From: Bordetella genomosp. 8 | GTDB lineage: Bacteria; Pseudomonadota; Gammaproteobacteria; Burkholderiales; Burkholderiaceae_B | DNA length: 64,000 nt | Direction of reading: 5' to 3' | NCBI RefSeq assembly: GCF_002119685.1 | Contig: NZ_CP021108.1 | Coordinates: 4,464,001-4,528,000 of the forward strand | In this document: positions 54,325-63,646 of the stretch, in pieces | Position numbering within the stretch: position 1 is the stretch's first letter | Layout: each line of letters starts with the position of its first letter | The notes under the pieces: generated by a model | What the model saw: only the letters and a program-made list of their open reading frames with translations | Databases searched by the model: none | What the model was told of the DNA's origin: nothing | Translations under genes and position numbers: made by a program

Positions 54325-54496
54325 CGAGTTTCCTGAAACTTATTGGAGATAGTTAAGGACCGCCTCCGTCCTTCGACAGACTTTCACCACGGACTTCGCT
54401 TACAGCGAACCCGCTCTGATCGGCAAGTGGCAGGAGGAAATTCTATCTACAGGTCTGATGCGCGATGCTATCTTCCAGCGCACGATCCCGTCAACC

Positions 54497-54512
54497 TCTA
54501 TCATGTGATAGA
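54497..54512. promoter_or_regulatory. Palindromic operator TCTATCA-TG-TGATAGA
   Basis: Same 7-bp arms as the site at 49458. It lies in the 480-bp region between the divergent Old Yellow Enzyme and LysR genes; the rest of that region (54325-54806) contains no supported gene. Confidence 0.65.
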
Positions 54513-54806
54513 TGCGTTCCCCCAATCCAGCGCAACATTGCCGTGGCTGTGCGCCGTAACTGAGCGGGCGGGCCCGCCGTCTGTTAGACGCTGTGGGCGG
54601 GTAGAGGCGTCCAATCTCCTGCTCGGCGGGACATTGTCGTCATATGCCGCCCTTCAGAGGCCTGAGGCGCAGAGAGGATCAGGGGAACTACGAATTGGCG
54701 AACTGTCCAGACAGTTCTATGGTCCGGCTTTGCCTGCGCCGTCTAGTCACGCAGGATTCACTTGCAGCAAGATCGAGCGCGATTTCTGCTTGAAGCGAGA
54801 ACGCAG

Positions 54807-55721
54807 ATGAATGTAAAGCAGCTCGAAATCGTTGCCCAAATAGCGAAAGGCGGCTCGTTACTTCGAGCTTCTATTTCGCTCGGCTTGGCTCAATCGATTG
54901 TGAGCCGCCATCTGACTCAATTGGAGCAGGAATGGGGTAGCCGCCTGTTCGAGAGGACTGGCCGGGGCATGGTACTCACTGAGTTTGGCCAACAACTTCT
55001 CCCTCAGATCGAGTCCTTCCTGCAAAGCGCCTATCAGTTAGATAATGCGGTCAAAGCAGCCTCCGTGGTCCCTACCGGCGTCGTGAAAATCGGCGTCGTC
55101 CCGTCATTGGCGAACATTATGGTGCCACGCCTGATTGACGATTTGAAGGCTCACACACCTGGGATCAGGCTGTCTTTCGTCGAAGGCCTAAGTGGACTAC
55201 TGGATGACCTCCTATCAAGTGGCCGTGTCGATCTCGCAATCATCAACAGGTACGGAGCGGACAGCCCTTCATCTGAAGATCTCCTTGGCGAAGTCGAGAC
55301 ATATCTTGTTTGCGACCCACGCCACAAATTCGCGGCGCGACAAACAATTCAGTTTTCCGAGTTGAGTGGGCTTCCTCTTATCTTGCCGTCAGCGGGAAGC
55401 GGCTTACGTAGGATACTTGACCAGCTTGGAAAACGCTTGGAGATCCACATCAACGTCCATATGGAAGCCGAGTCGCTATCAGTGATGAAGAAGGTTGCAG
55501 CCTCGGGCGCCGCGATGACACTACTTCCTGTCAGTGCAGTTGCGGAAGAAGTGCGGGATGGAGCCCTTTCCATTATTAAACTTATCCAGCCAGACATTCC
55601 CAGACGCATAATGCTGGCAACCACGCAGCACCATGGGATTTCCCGCGCCGCCCGAATCGTCGTAGCGCGTCTGCGGTGTCTTGCACCCGAACTGATCGGT
55701 CGTGCGTGCTCTGTCGATTAG
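54807..55721 (+). CDS. LysR-family transcriptional regulator
   Basis: A 304-residue LysR regulator. The winged HTH is at residues 1-60 (MNVKQLEIVAQIAKGGSLLR, then SRHLTQLEQEWGSRLFERTG), followed by the periplasmic-binding-like effector domain (GVVKIGVVPSLANIMVPRLI). ATG 54807 is fixed by the family's N terminus. A strong terminator follows. It likely senses the substrate of the transport/CoA module that starts 196 bp downstream or of the divergent reductase. Confidence 0.9.
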   Translation: MNVKQLEIVAQIAKGGSLLRASISLGLAQSIVSRHLTQLEQEWGSRLFERTGRGMVLTEFGQQLLPQIESFLQSAYQLDNAVKAASVVPTGVVKIGVVPSLANIMVPRLIDDLKAHTPGIRLSFVEGLSGLLDDLLSSGRVDLAIINRYGADSPSSEDLLGEVETYLVCDPRHKFAARQTIQFSELSGLPLILPSAGSGLRRILDQLGKRLEIHINVHMEAESLSVMKKVAASGAAMTLLPVSAVAEEVRDGALSIIKLIQPDIPRRIMLATTQHHGISRAARIVVARLRCLAPELIGRACSVD

Positions 55722-55777
55722 AGAGTCGATAAGAACTAGACGAATTCTCTCTATCCCAAGCTGTCTGTCGAGACATC

Positions 55778-55802
55778 ACCCGGACCTAGTCCGGGTTTTT
55801 TT
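55778..55802 (+). terminator. Rho-independent terminator after the LysR gene
   Basis: ACCCGGAC (55778-55785), loop CTA, GTCCGGGT (55789-55796) followed by T's to 55802. It separates the LysR transcript from the Bug operon. Confidence 0.88.
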
Positions 55803-55917
55803 GCACCATTTTGGGCGACTTGCGGAAATAGGAAAGCTGGATTCCGCTATGCGTTGACAGCGTCAATGCATTTTGCTCAATAGTGACGCACATTCTGAGA
55901 ACCTTTAGGGGAACCAT

Positions 55918-56886
55918 ATGCTCTCTCGTCTCTGGCTAGCCACGGCGCTTTGCGCACTCAGCGTGAGCGGCCTTGCTCATGCCGATTATCCAGACCGTCC
56001 GATCACAATGATCGTTCCTTTCCCGCCTGGCGGTCCTACTGATGCTATCGCGCGCCACGTCGGACAGGCTCTTGGTAAGGAGCTGAACACTTCAATTGTG
56101 ATCGACAATCGGGGGGGGGCCGGAGGCGTGCTCGCGACAAATTTAGCCGCAAACGCCAAGCCGGATGGCTATACGGTTTTCTTCGCGACGACCGGCACCA
56201 TGACGATCAATCCAGCCCTTTACAAGTCTAGCCTGAAGATTGATCCACTCAAGGCTTTCACCCCAGTAGGGACTGTGGCGTCCGCTGCAAATGTACTTGT
56301 AGTCTCGAAGGAAGCCCCCTACAACAGCCTCCAGGACCTGATTGATGCGATCAGAGCGAACCCGAACGTACTGACGTTCGCTTCCAGTGGCAACGGGGGG
56401 ATTATTCATCTGACGGGCGAGCAATTCAAGAACATGGGTCGATTTCAGATCTCGCACATTCCGTATAAGGGATCGGCTCCGGCCATGACTGACCTTATGA
56501 GTCAACGCGTGACGATGATGTTCGACGTCATCTCTGGTTCGATTCCATTGATTCAAGGCGGCAAGCTAAAAGCTCTTGCCGTCACGAGCGACAAGCGGCT
56601 ACCGATACTGCCTGACGTCCCCACGATGGCCGAAGCGGGCATGCCTGGTTTCGAGACTACCAGCTGGTTTGGCCTGGTCGCGCCGCAGGGGACACCGGAG
56701 TCTGCTCTCTCGAAATTGCACGACGTTCTACAACACATTCTGGCCAGCCCCGGCTTCAAATCCCAATTACAGGCGCTGGGCGTCGAGCCGATGCCTGGCA
56801 GCCGAAAGGATTTTGATGAACAAATTCAGAAGGACACCTCCAAATGGGCCGACCTGGTACGCAAATCTGGTGCGACGGTTGACTGA
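55918..56886 (+). CDS. Bug-family (TctC) tripartite transporter binding protein
   Basis: A 322-residue periplasmic solute-binding protein with a signal peptide (MLSRLWLATALCALSVSGLAHA). The mature start DYPDRPITMIVPFPPGGPTD and FASSGNGGIIHLTGE with HIPYKGSAPAMTDL are signatures of the Bug/TctC family that bind carboxylates and amides. No TctA/TctB membrane genes are present, as is common for orphan Bug proteins in Burkholderiales. It heads a four-gene + strand set with the CoA ligase 4 bp downstream. Confidence 0.92.
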   Translation: MLSRLWLATALCALSVSGLAHADYPDRPITMIVPFPPGGPTDAIARHVGQALGKELNTSIVIDNRGGAGGVLATNLAANAKPDGYTVFFATTGTMTINPALYKSSLKIDPLKAFTPVGTVASAANVLVVSKEAPYNSLQDLIDAIRANPNVLTFASSGNGGIIHLTGEQFKNMGRFQISHIPYKGSAPAMTDLMSQRVTMMFDVISGSIPLIQGGKLKALAVTSDKRLPILPDVPTMAEAGMPGFETTSWFGLVAPQGTPESALSKLHDVLQHILASPGFKSQLQALGVEPMPGSRKDFDEQIQKDTSKWADLVRKSGATVD

Positions 56887-56889
56887 ATC

Positions 56890-58968
56890 ATGAACGACAA
56901 CTTCGAATATCTATTCGCGCCCAACTCAGTCGCCATCATAGGCGCCTCGGACAATCCGAACAAAATTGGCGGCCGACCAATACATTTTCTCAGGAAGTAT
57001 GGGTTCAGGGGCGATGTCTATCCCGTAAATCCCGGTAGACAGATGGTCCAGGGCTATCGGGCATACAGCGATATCTTGGATGTGCCCAGCGTCCCCGACT
57101 CAGTAGTCATCGCCGTTGGCACTGATGCTGTGGCGGATCAGGTGGAGCGCTGTGCCCAGATGGGTGTAAGGGCCGCGGTGTTGATGAGTTCGGGCTTTGG
57201 CGAGCTGGGCGAAAAGGGCCGCGCACGAGAACGGCGCCTGGTCGAGATCGCCAATGCATCGGGAATGCGGCTCATGGGGCCGAACTGCCAAGGCACGGCG
57301 AACTTCTCGAATGGCACGATCCTCAATTTCAGCACTATGTTCACGGACGTGGCCGCCCAAGATGGCCCCATTGGTATCGTGAGCCAGAGCGGTGCTGCAA
57401 GTGTGATGCCTTTTGCGCTACTGCGCCAAGCAGGGCTGGGTGTGCGCTACGTCATCGCTACCGGCAACGATGCTGATCTCGGGGCTTGCGCGATGGCAGA
57501 AGCGGTCGCGCGCGACGAAGACATCAAGCTCATATTGGTGTATCTCGAACAAATCTCTGAACCGCACCGCCTAGCCTCTGCTGCACGCATCGCGAAAGAA
57601 CGAGGCGCCTACATCGTAGTGCTAAAGAGTGGGGGCAGTACAAAGGGCGCGTCTGCTGCGGCCTCGCACACTGGGGCTGTTGTGGGGAACGAAGCCGCGA
57701 TCGATGCTTTCCTTGCTAGATCCGGGATCTGGCGCGCACGTGATATCCAAGATTTTATCTTGGCCGCACCACTCTATCTAAGTGACCGCCCAGTCGGGGC
57801 TGGACGCTCAGTTGCGATGAGCCATAGTGGAGCAGTTGCCGTAATGACTGCCGATCTTGCTGAGCGTGAAGGACTTGAACTCGCCGACTTAGCGGACGAA
57901 ACAAAAACGCGCCTCACAGCCATCCTTCCGGATTTCGGCACGGCGCACAACCCTCTTGACACGACGGCTGCTGTCCTAAGTGATCCTACTATGTTCCCGC
58001 GCGTGCTCAGTGCGATCGGCCTGGACTCTCAGGCGGATACGGTGATGGTGAGTGTTCCCATGGCTGGGCCTGGCTACGATCTGGAGACGTTCGCCGACGC
58101 CGCGGCAGAGTTTGTACGTACCCAGAATAAGCCTATGGTACTCAGCGCCCCCCAGCCGAATGTTCGGGCCGTCTTCAGCGCGCGCGATATACCAGTCTAC
58201 GCCACCGAAGCCGACGCGATCCGCGCATTGCAGCAATACACCAAACATCAACAGCTGCGAGCTGCGCTTCGGGAAAGCCGCGTAATCGAACCCATCATGG
58301 GCTTGCCACGAGGACTGCAAGACGAGCATCGGAGCCTTTCCTTGATCTCCGACCATGGCGTACCTGTAGTTGAGAATATTCTGTGCAATTCTCCGGACGA
58401 GGCAGTGACCGCATTTCATGAACTAGGCAATGTCCCGGTGGTAGTGAAGGGATGCGCGGCATCCATTCCTCACAAGAGCGAGCATGATCTGGTCTATCTG
58501 CACATTCGCTCCACAGATGATGCGCGCCGAGCTGCCGAATCATGCTTTGCAGCGCTGAAGGACATGGGCATCACGAAGCCACAAGTCCTGGTTGCGAAGA
58601 TGGTCAAGGGAGAGCACGAAATTGCTCTAGGCGCGACCGTGGACGCCAAGCTGGGCCCGCTGGTTATGATTGCAGACGGCGGCACGCTCGTGGAACTTCG
58701 AAAAGATGCTGTCACGCTACTGGCGCCGTTCACTGCCAAACAAGCGCGCGAAGCGCTTGCCCGTTTGCGCATAGCGCCATTGTTTCAGGGATATCGTGGA
58801 AAGCCCCCACTCGACGTTCAAGCATTGGCAGAAGCAGCTGTAGCGCTTGGCGATTTTGCCGCGGGCAGCAGAGAATCGCTGATATCTGTCGACATCAATC
58901 CTGTTATGGTAATGCCGTCGGGCGAAGGTGTCCTCGCAGTCGATGCCGTGGTGGAGCTGAATCAATGA
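56890..58968 (+). CDS. ADP-forming acyl-CoA synthetase (acetate-CoA ligase family)
   Basis: A 692-residue fused ligase converting a carboxylate, CoA and ATP to acyl-CoA. The N-terminal CoA-binding domain has SVAIIGASDNPNKIGGRPIH (about 12-31), the succinyl-CoA-synthetase-like middle has GPNCQGTANF and the phospho-histidine in AASHTGAVVGNE (about 256-267), and the C-terminal ATP-grasp domain has VVVKGCAASIPHKSEHDLVY and SVDINPVMV. It overlaps the hydratase start by 4 bp, giving tight coupling. Confidence 0.9.
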   Translation: MNDNFEYLFAPNSVAIIGASDNPNKIGGRPIHFLRKYGFRGDVYPVNPGRQMVQGYRAYSDILDVPSVPDSVVIAVGTDAVADQVERCAQMGVRAAVLMSSGFGELGEKGRARERRLVEIANASGMRLMGPNCQGTANFSNGTILNFSTMFTDVAAQDGPIGIVSQSGAASVMPFALLRQAGLGVRYVIATGNDADLGACAMAEAVARDEDIKLILVYLEQISEPHRLASAARIAKERGAYIVVLKSGGSTKGASAAASHTGAVVGNEAAIDAFLARSGIWRARDIQDFILAAPLYLSDRPVGAGRSVAMSHSGAVAVMTADLAEREGLELADLADETKTRLTAILPDFGTAHNPLDTTAAVLSDPTMFPRVLSAIGLDSQADTVMVSVPMAGPGYDLETFADAAAEFVRTQNKPMVLSAPQPNVRAVFSARDIPVYATEADAIRALQQYTKHQQLRAALRESRVIEPIMGLPRGLQDEHRSLSLISDHGVPVVENILCNSPDEAVTAFHELGNVPVVVKGCAASIPHKSEHDLVYLHIRSTDDARRAAESCFAALKDMGITKPQVLVAKMVKGEHEIALGATVDAKLGPLVMIADGGTLVELRKDAVTLLAPFTAKQAREALARLRIAPLFQGYRGKPPLDVQALAEAAVALGDFAAGSRESLISVDINPVMVMPSGEGVLAVDAVVELNQ

Positions 58969-59765
58969 TGGCAGCTACCGTCACTCAATCCACTACTAAG
59001 ACCGCTGAGGTCCTGGTGACCAAGATTGACGATATCGGCATTCTGACGCTGAATCGGCCTGCAAGGATGAACGCAATAACGACCTCTTTGCGCAACGAGC
59101 TTATTGCGCGGCTAGAGGCATTCAATGCCGATGATTCCGTGGGCGCCATCGTCATCAAGGGAGCAGAAAGCAACGCGTTCTCTTCTGGTCAAGACCTCGA
59201 GGAGGCTGCACAGATCGATTGGAAGACCATCATCTCATGGCAGCAAGCTCAAAAGCGAATGTATGACGCTGTTCGTGAGCTCGACAAGCCTTGTGTGATC
59301 CAGGTTGATGGCGTATGCGCGGGTGCAGGCTTTCACATTGCATTGCTCGCTGATTGGCGGGTGGCCACGCCGGAGAGCCGCTGGGGCCAGCCAGAGGTCA
59401 AAGTGGGCCTGGCAAGCATCACCGGTCCACACTTTATGAGCTTGCATATTGGCAACACTCACAATGTTCAGTTGTCGGTCATGGCCGATCTGATCAGCGG
59501 ACAGCGCGCTTATGAAATGGGACTGATAAGCGAACTCACATCGCCTGAACTATTGGCGGAAACCGCTATGCGGCAGGCTCGTAAGCTGGCTACGCTGCCC
59601 CGCACTGCTGTTCGACTCACCAAGCAACGCCTCCGAGCCGTAAGCCAGCAAGCGTATGACGATGCGTGCGTAGCTGGGATCAGGGCGCAGCTGGAGTGTT
59701 TCGAGGCAGGTGAGCCACAAAAGTTGATGTCCGAATTCTTGAAGCGACGCAAGAACCACGCATGA
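58965..59765 (+). CDS. Enoyl-CoA hydratase/isomerase-family protein
   Basis: A 266-residue crotonase-fold enzyme acting on the acyl-CoA made by the preceding ligase. ILTLNRPARMNAITTSLRNE, AFSSGQDLEEAA (oxyanion-hole strand) and GVCAGAGFHIALLADWRVAT with WGQPEVKVGLAS (Glu position) are characteristic. The start ATG overlaps the ligase stop. Substrate is not predictable; crotonobetainyl-like, aromatic and branched acyl-CoAs are all possible. Confidence 0.9.
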   Translation: MMAATVTQSTTKTAEVLVTKIDDIGILTLNRPARMNAITTSLRNELIARLEAFNADDSVGAIVIKGAESNAFSSGQDLEEAAQIDWKTIISWQQAQKRMYDAVRELDKPCVIQVDGVCAGAGFHIALLADWRVATPESRWGQPEVKVGLASITGPHFMSLHIGNTHNVQLSVMADLISGQRAYEMGLISELTSPELLAETAMRQARKLATLPRTAVRLTKQRLRAVSQQAYDDACVAGIRAQLECFEAGEPQKLMSEFLKRRKNHA

Positions 59766-59820
59766 AAATCGCTCGCGGACCTTACCAAAGCCTGCTATGC
59801 AGAAGATGAGGAAGAATGAT

Positions 59821-60342
59821 ATGACGCTATACCGTTACAAAGATAAGTCGCCGGCCGTCGCGTCGGACGCAATGATCTTCGAGAACGCGGTGGTAATCGG
59901 CGACGTTCATATCGCTCGCGGTGCCAGTATTTGGCCAGGCGCGACGATTAGAGCAGACAACGACACCATCATCATCGGCGAGAACTCCAATGTTCAAGAA
60001 CAGGCCGTCCTGCACGTCGACCCCGGACATCCTCTAGACATCGGCACAAACGTCACAGTTGGCCATCAAGCTGTCGTTCATGGATGCACGATCGGCGACG
60101 GTACGCTCATAGGCATAGGTGCGGTCGTCTTGAACGGCGCCAAGATCGGAAAGAACTGTCTGGTAGGCGCCGGTGCCCTGGTCCCTGAGGGCCGTGAGAT
60201 CCCCGATGGCTCGCTCGTGATCGGCATTGGCAAAGTCGTGCGCGAGCTGTCGGCTGACGAAATCGCCAACCTTCATGCGGGGACCGCCGCCTATGCTGCA
60301 AAGAGCCGAACGTTCCTCTTGGACCTCGATCGGATTGAGTGA
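59821..60342 (+). CDS. Gamma-carbonic-anhydrase-like hexapeptide protein (CaiE/PaaY type)
   Basis: A 173-residue left-handed beta-helix protein. The zinc-ligand histidines are in AVLHVDPGHPLDIG and TVGHQAVVHGCTIGDG, with hexapeptide repeats throughout. Homologues in catabolic operons (CaiE with carnitine-type CoA genes, PaaY with phenylacetate genes) are thought to support CoA-ester metabolism. ATG 59821 follows AGGAAG. It is the last gene of the set. Confidence 0.9.
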   Translation: MTLYRYKDKSPAVASDAMIFENAVVIGDVHIARGASIWPGATIRADNDTIIIGENSNVQEQAVLHVDPGHPLDIGTNVTVGHQAVVHGCTIGDGTLIGIGAVVLNGAKIGKNCLVGAGALVPEGREIPDGSLVIGIGKVVRELSADEIANLHAGTAAYAAKSRTFLLDLDRIE

Positions 60343-60482
60343 AGAAAACACACAAAAGAGGCTCATCGACGAGAGGCGTCGCCGACCACCAACAGTGATG
60401 CCGTCGCCACCAGTACGCTGAAAGAAAAGACGTCGCTGAAGGAAGCAACGTGTTTGACAATTCGGTACTGTGGCGAGCCAGC

Positions 60483-61151
60483 TTATTCCAATCTGATAGG
60501 CACGAAATCGGGATCGAGATGTGGGAAGGCGTAGTGTCCGATCAGATGTGCAGCGATGTCGAAAACGCCGTCTTTGATGGTAAGTTCTTTAATGCGATCA
60601 TTCTTGCCGCGCAGCTTTTGCCATTCTCTCAAACTATGATTTTGCGCTGGAGTAAACGTGCTTAGGCCTCGGCGAGCTGGCCGCCGGAGAGTTGAGCCTG
60701 TATTGATCGGAGAAAGTTCCACGCGCTCCCAGCAAGCGCGTAATACACTTAACGTATCCAGCATGAGCACGACGCGCTTCACGCCTAGCCTTATGCTTGC
60801 CCGCAAATGAACATCGACGCTCTTGTCGTCGACCCAAAAAAATACTCTTTGGTTGAGTAGGCGCAGCCAATCCGCCGGAGTCAATCCATCTTCCAAGCAA
60901 TTCGCCAAGGCTTTACTGCTCAACGGTAGGTTGTCGGTGAGCCTGGCTTCACCATGGATTGGATGACGGATGATAAGACTTGTAGCACGTCTCTGCGACT
61001 CCATAACCGTGCGCCGTTCCAATGAGCTTTCGAATAATGTCAACAGCCTGCTGGTCGAAAGCAACCCATGTTCTCTGATGCTGGTCAGGGCTTCAGGGTA
61101 AGTAATGTGATAGAGCCGCGGGTGCTTAGCGGCAAGTTCTTCGGGGGACAC
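60483..61151 (-). CDS. DUF7002-like protein of unknown function
   Basis: A 222-residue protein. The N terminus PRLYHITYPEALTSIREHGL resembles the ligand-binding start of ADP-ribosyltransferase-like folds (LYHxT...IxxxGL), and a strand RVFFWVDDKSVDVHL with LGVKRVVLMLDTLSVL follows. The family is seen in many bacterial genomes as a stand-alone gene. It stands alone here, convergent with the carbonic-anhydrase-like gene. Confidence 0.72.
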   Translation of the reverse strand: MSPEELAAKHPRLYHITYPEALTSIREHGLLSTSRLLTLFESSLERRTVMESQRRATSLIIRHPIHGEARLTDNLPLSSKALANCLEDGLTPADWLRLLNQRVFFWVDDKSVDVHLRASIRLGVKRVVLMLDTLSVLRACWERVELSPINTGSTLRRPARRGLSTFTPAQNHSLREWQKLRGKNDRIKELTIKDGVFDIAAHLIGHYAFPHLDPDFVPIRLE

Positions 61152-61282
61152 AGTAGGTTCTCACGGTCAAAATCCAGAGTCATCGACGCCGGCGCCGACG
61201 CTTGAAAGATTTCAGCACAGCGTCCAAGAAGCCAAGCTTCTTGGACGCGCACAGCAAGTTTCTGTACAACAGGGGTCTACTC

Positions 61283-62083
61283 TCAGGCAAAGAGGCCCTG
61301 GAGCTGTGAATAGGCCATGGCGCCCTCCGACACCGTATCGGATCGACCAGTCTTTAGAAAATCCTCGGCCAGTCGCCCTGCGTGCCCCCAAACCGCCTGG
61401 GAAATCGCTGAGCCAGCGCTCAGCCGGCGCACTCCTAGCTCACCTAGGTTGGTTGCGTCACCCAAGCCTGGCCAGGCCATAGTGTTCAATGGCAAAGAGA
61501 TCTGGTCGACAACCGCAGTGATGTGATCGCCTTGTTTGATTCCCGGCAGAAACAATCCATCGGCACCAGCACTCGCATACCGAAGTCCTCGAGCAACAGA
61601 TTCCTCGACAAGTTTGGAGGGCTCGACTAAATTTGCAAGAAAGACATCCGAGCGCGCGTTGATGAATAGATCTGTGCCGGCTTTGGACGCAGCGTTCCGG
61701 ATAGCATCGATCTTGAAAGCCAACAGTTCCGGATCGTCCGAGCCATCTTCTATATTGATTCCGACTACACCGACACCGACCAGGCGCATCACATTCTCAG
61801 CGACTTTCTTCGGATCGTCCGAGTATCCGTTTTCAACGTCGATGGACAGCGGCGCTTCTAATATCCGCACCATGTTGCTCGCTGCGTGCACCGTTTCCTC
61901 GATGGGTAGTAGCCGGCCGTCCGGATAGCCGAGGGACCAAGCCAGGCCTGCACTGGTCGTGGCGATAGCACTTGCGCCAAGGCTCTCAAAGAGGCGAGCA
62001 CTGGCAGCGTCCCATGCATTTGGCAACCGAAGCGGACTGGTGTTGCGATGCAATTGGCGGAAATTCTCGACAGCATTGGACAT
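61283..62083 (-). CDS. Isocitrate lyase/PEP mutase-family enzyme
   Basis: A 266-residue TIM-barrel enzyme of the PEP mutase/2-methylisocitrate lyase superfamily: LRLPNAWDAASARLFESLGA, then TTSAGLAWSLGYPDG, SIDVENGYSDDPKKV with the metal-site DxE, and VVGINIEDGSDDPELLAFKI. Members cleave or rearrange C-C and C-P bonds in small carboxylates; the exact substrate is unknown. AGGAG precedes ATG 62083. It is 93 bp downstream of the efflux outer-membrane gene. Confidence 0.87.
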   Translation of the reverse strand: MSNAVENFRQLHRNTSPLRLPNAWDAASARLFESLGASAIATTSAGLAWSLGYPDGRLLPIEETVHAASNMVRILEAPLSIDVENGYSDDPKKVAENVMRLVGVGVVGINIEDGSDDPELLAFKIDAIRNAASKAGTDLFINARSDVFLANLVEPSKLVEESVARGLRYASAGADGLFLPGIKQGDHITAVVDQISLPLNTMAWPGLGDATNLGELGVRRLSAGSAISQAVWGHAGRLAEDFLKTGRSDTVSEGAMAYSQLQGLFA

Positions 62084-62176
62084 TTCGTTCTCCTGAAAAG
62101 ATGTGTGATGATGCAAGGTCTGTCTCTGTTCGAGTAGCAGATAAAAAAGCGAGAGATTTTGCGCAGATCGGGCCAA

Positions 62177-63646
62177 CTAGTTGATGTTCTTCGCCAAAGC
62201 GACTGTCGACTCCCAGCCGCCCCCAAACGCCCGGAACACCCCGACCGCTGCACGAGCTGCATTAGCGCGATTGGCATCGAGTTCGTCACGCGCCGCAAGT
62301 AGCTGTCGATCCGCATCAAGCACATCGGTGAGCGTGATCGAACCTGCACGATATGCACGTTCAGAGAGATCCCGTGCTCTGACTAGTGACTCCACCTGGT
62401 CCTGCAGCTGCGCCACATGGATCTGAGTTTGGCTCAGGCCGACCAGCGCATTTTCAACATCCTCGGCTGCTCGTAGGACGGACTGCTTATAGACCGCTAG
62501 CGCCTCGGCATTCGAACCACGAGCCTGCGCGACCTCGGCATCGACCTTGCCAGAATCGAAGAGCCTCCAGCGCAGTCCCACTCCTCCGGCCGCTTGGAAT
62601 GCACTTGAGGTAAACAAATGGCCGCTCATGCTATCGAAACCGAGGAGTCCAGACAGGGAAATCTTCGGGTAGTAATCAGAGATCGCGACACCGATTCGTT
62701 CGTTGGATGCGGCGAGTCGCCGTTCCGCCGCGATGATGTCAGGCCGTCGCCGTAACAGCTCGACAGGCTCGCTGTCGGCCGGAATCGCGGGAATGCTCGG
62801 TATCGCCTTTGCTTGACTTAGATCTTTGGCGTAGGTTCCGGGCTGCACGCCCATAAGAACATCCAGGCGATTCAACTGTTGCTCCAACGCGATTCGTAGT
62901 GGAGGCACAGTCGCGCGGGCCGATTTCAACAAGGCCTCAGCCTGCGCCACTTCCAGACCCTGCGCCGCACCCGCGGCGTAGCGGCGCTGAACGAGCTGCA
63001 GGAGCTGTTCATCCACTTTTATCTGCTCTTGAGCGATGGCCAGGCGGGCTTGATAACCCCGGACCTGGAGGTATGAGTCGGCGGCATCGGCTGCGACCAT
63101 CACTCGCGTTCCCGCCTGGTCGGCCTCTGCGGCTGTCGCCTCGGCCTCCGCTGCGGCCGCGCCACGCCGTACACCTCCAAAGAGATCCAGCTCCCAGCTC
63201 GCCGCCGGACCTATGGAGACGTCATGCACGTCTCGTTTGAATCCGGGGCTACCGCTCGCGATCGTACCGATGGGCCCACGTAAGCTCTGATGGGTGGCAC
63301 TAGCTGAGCCGCCGAGATCGACAGTGGGTAGCAGCTGCGCACCAGCGCCAGATGCGACGGCGCGAGCTTGACTCACACGTGCTATCGAAGCGGCCAGATC
63401 GAGGTTCTGTGCCAGTGCTCGCTGGATAATCGTCACCAACATCGGGTCATCGAATCCAGTCCACCAACGATCCAGCGCGGGAGCAGAGGATGAGCCCGCT
63501 GCGGAGACAAGCGAAGCATTGTGAAACGGCATCAGCTTGGTATCTGGAGCTTTATAGTCCGGACCGACAGCACATCCGGCAAGGATCAAACTAAGCAACA
63601 GGCTGCTCAGCGCCATTTTGGGAGCGATTTGAATTGAGCGTTTCAT
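62177..63646 (-). CDS. RND efflux outer-membrane factor (NodT/OprM family)
   Basis: A 489-residue outer-membrane channel lipoprotein. The signal ends LILAGCAVGPDYKAP, with the lipobox Cys and the family's VGPDY start. Two OEP repeats follow, each with long helices (for example AASIARVSQARAVASGAGAQ and LVRARDLSERAYRAGSITLT) and the FGGGW end typical of NodT. Its ATG overlaps the stop of the RND pump gene, so it is the last gene of a tripartite efflux operon read from outside the window. Confidence 0.9.
   Translation of the reverse strand: MKRSIQIAPKMALSSLLLSLILAGCAVGPDYKAPDTKLMPFHNASLVSAAGSSSAPALDRWWTGFDDPMLVTIIQRALAQNLDLAASIARVSQARAVASGAGAQLLPTVDLGGSASATHQSLRGPIGTIASGSPGFKRDVHDVSIGPAASWELDLFGGVRRGAAAAEAEATAAEADQAGTRVMVAADAADSYLQVRGYQARLAIAQEQIKVDEQLLQLVQRRYAAGAAQGLEVAQAEALLKSARATVPPLRIALEQQLNRLDVLMGVQPGTYAKDLSQAKAIPSIPAIPADSEPVELLRRRPDIIAAERRLAASNERIGVAISDYYPKISLSGLLGFDSMSGHLFTSSAFQAAGGVGLRWRLFDSGKVDAEVAQARGSNAEALAVYKQSVLRAAEDVENALVGLSQTQIHVAQLQDQVESLVRARDLSERAYRAGSITLTDVLDADRQLLAARDELDANRANAARAAVGVFRAFGGGWESTVALAKNIN

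Noticed and set aside
54343..54810. A 155-residue + strand frame before the LysR gene
   Set aside because: It lies in the divergent promoter region, contains the palindromic operator and has no ribosome site or family.
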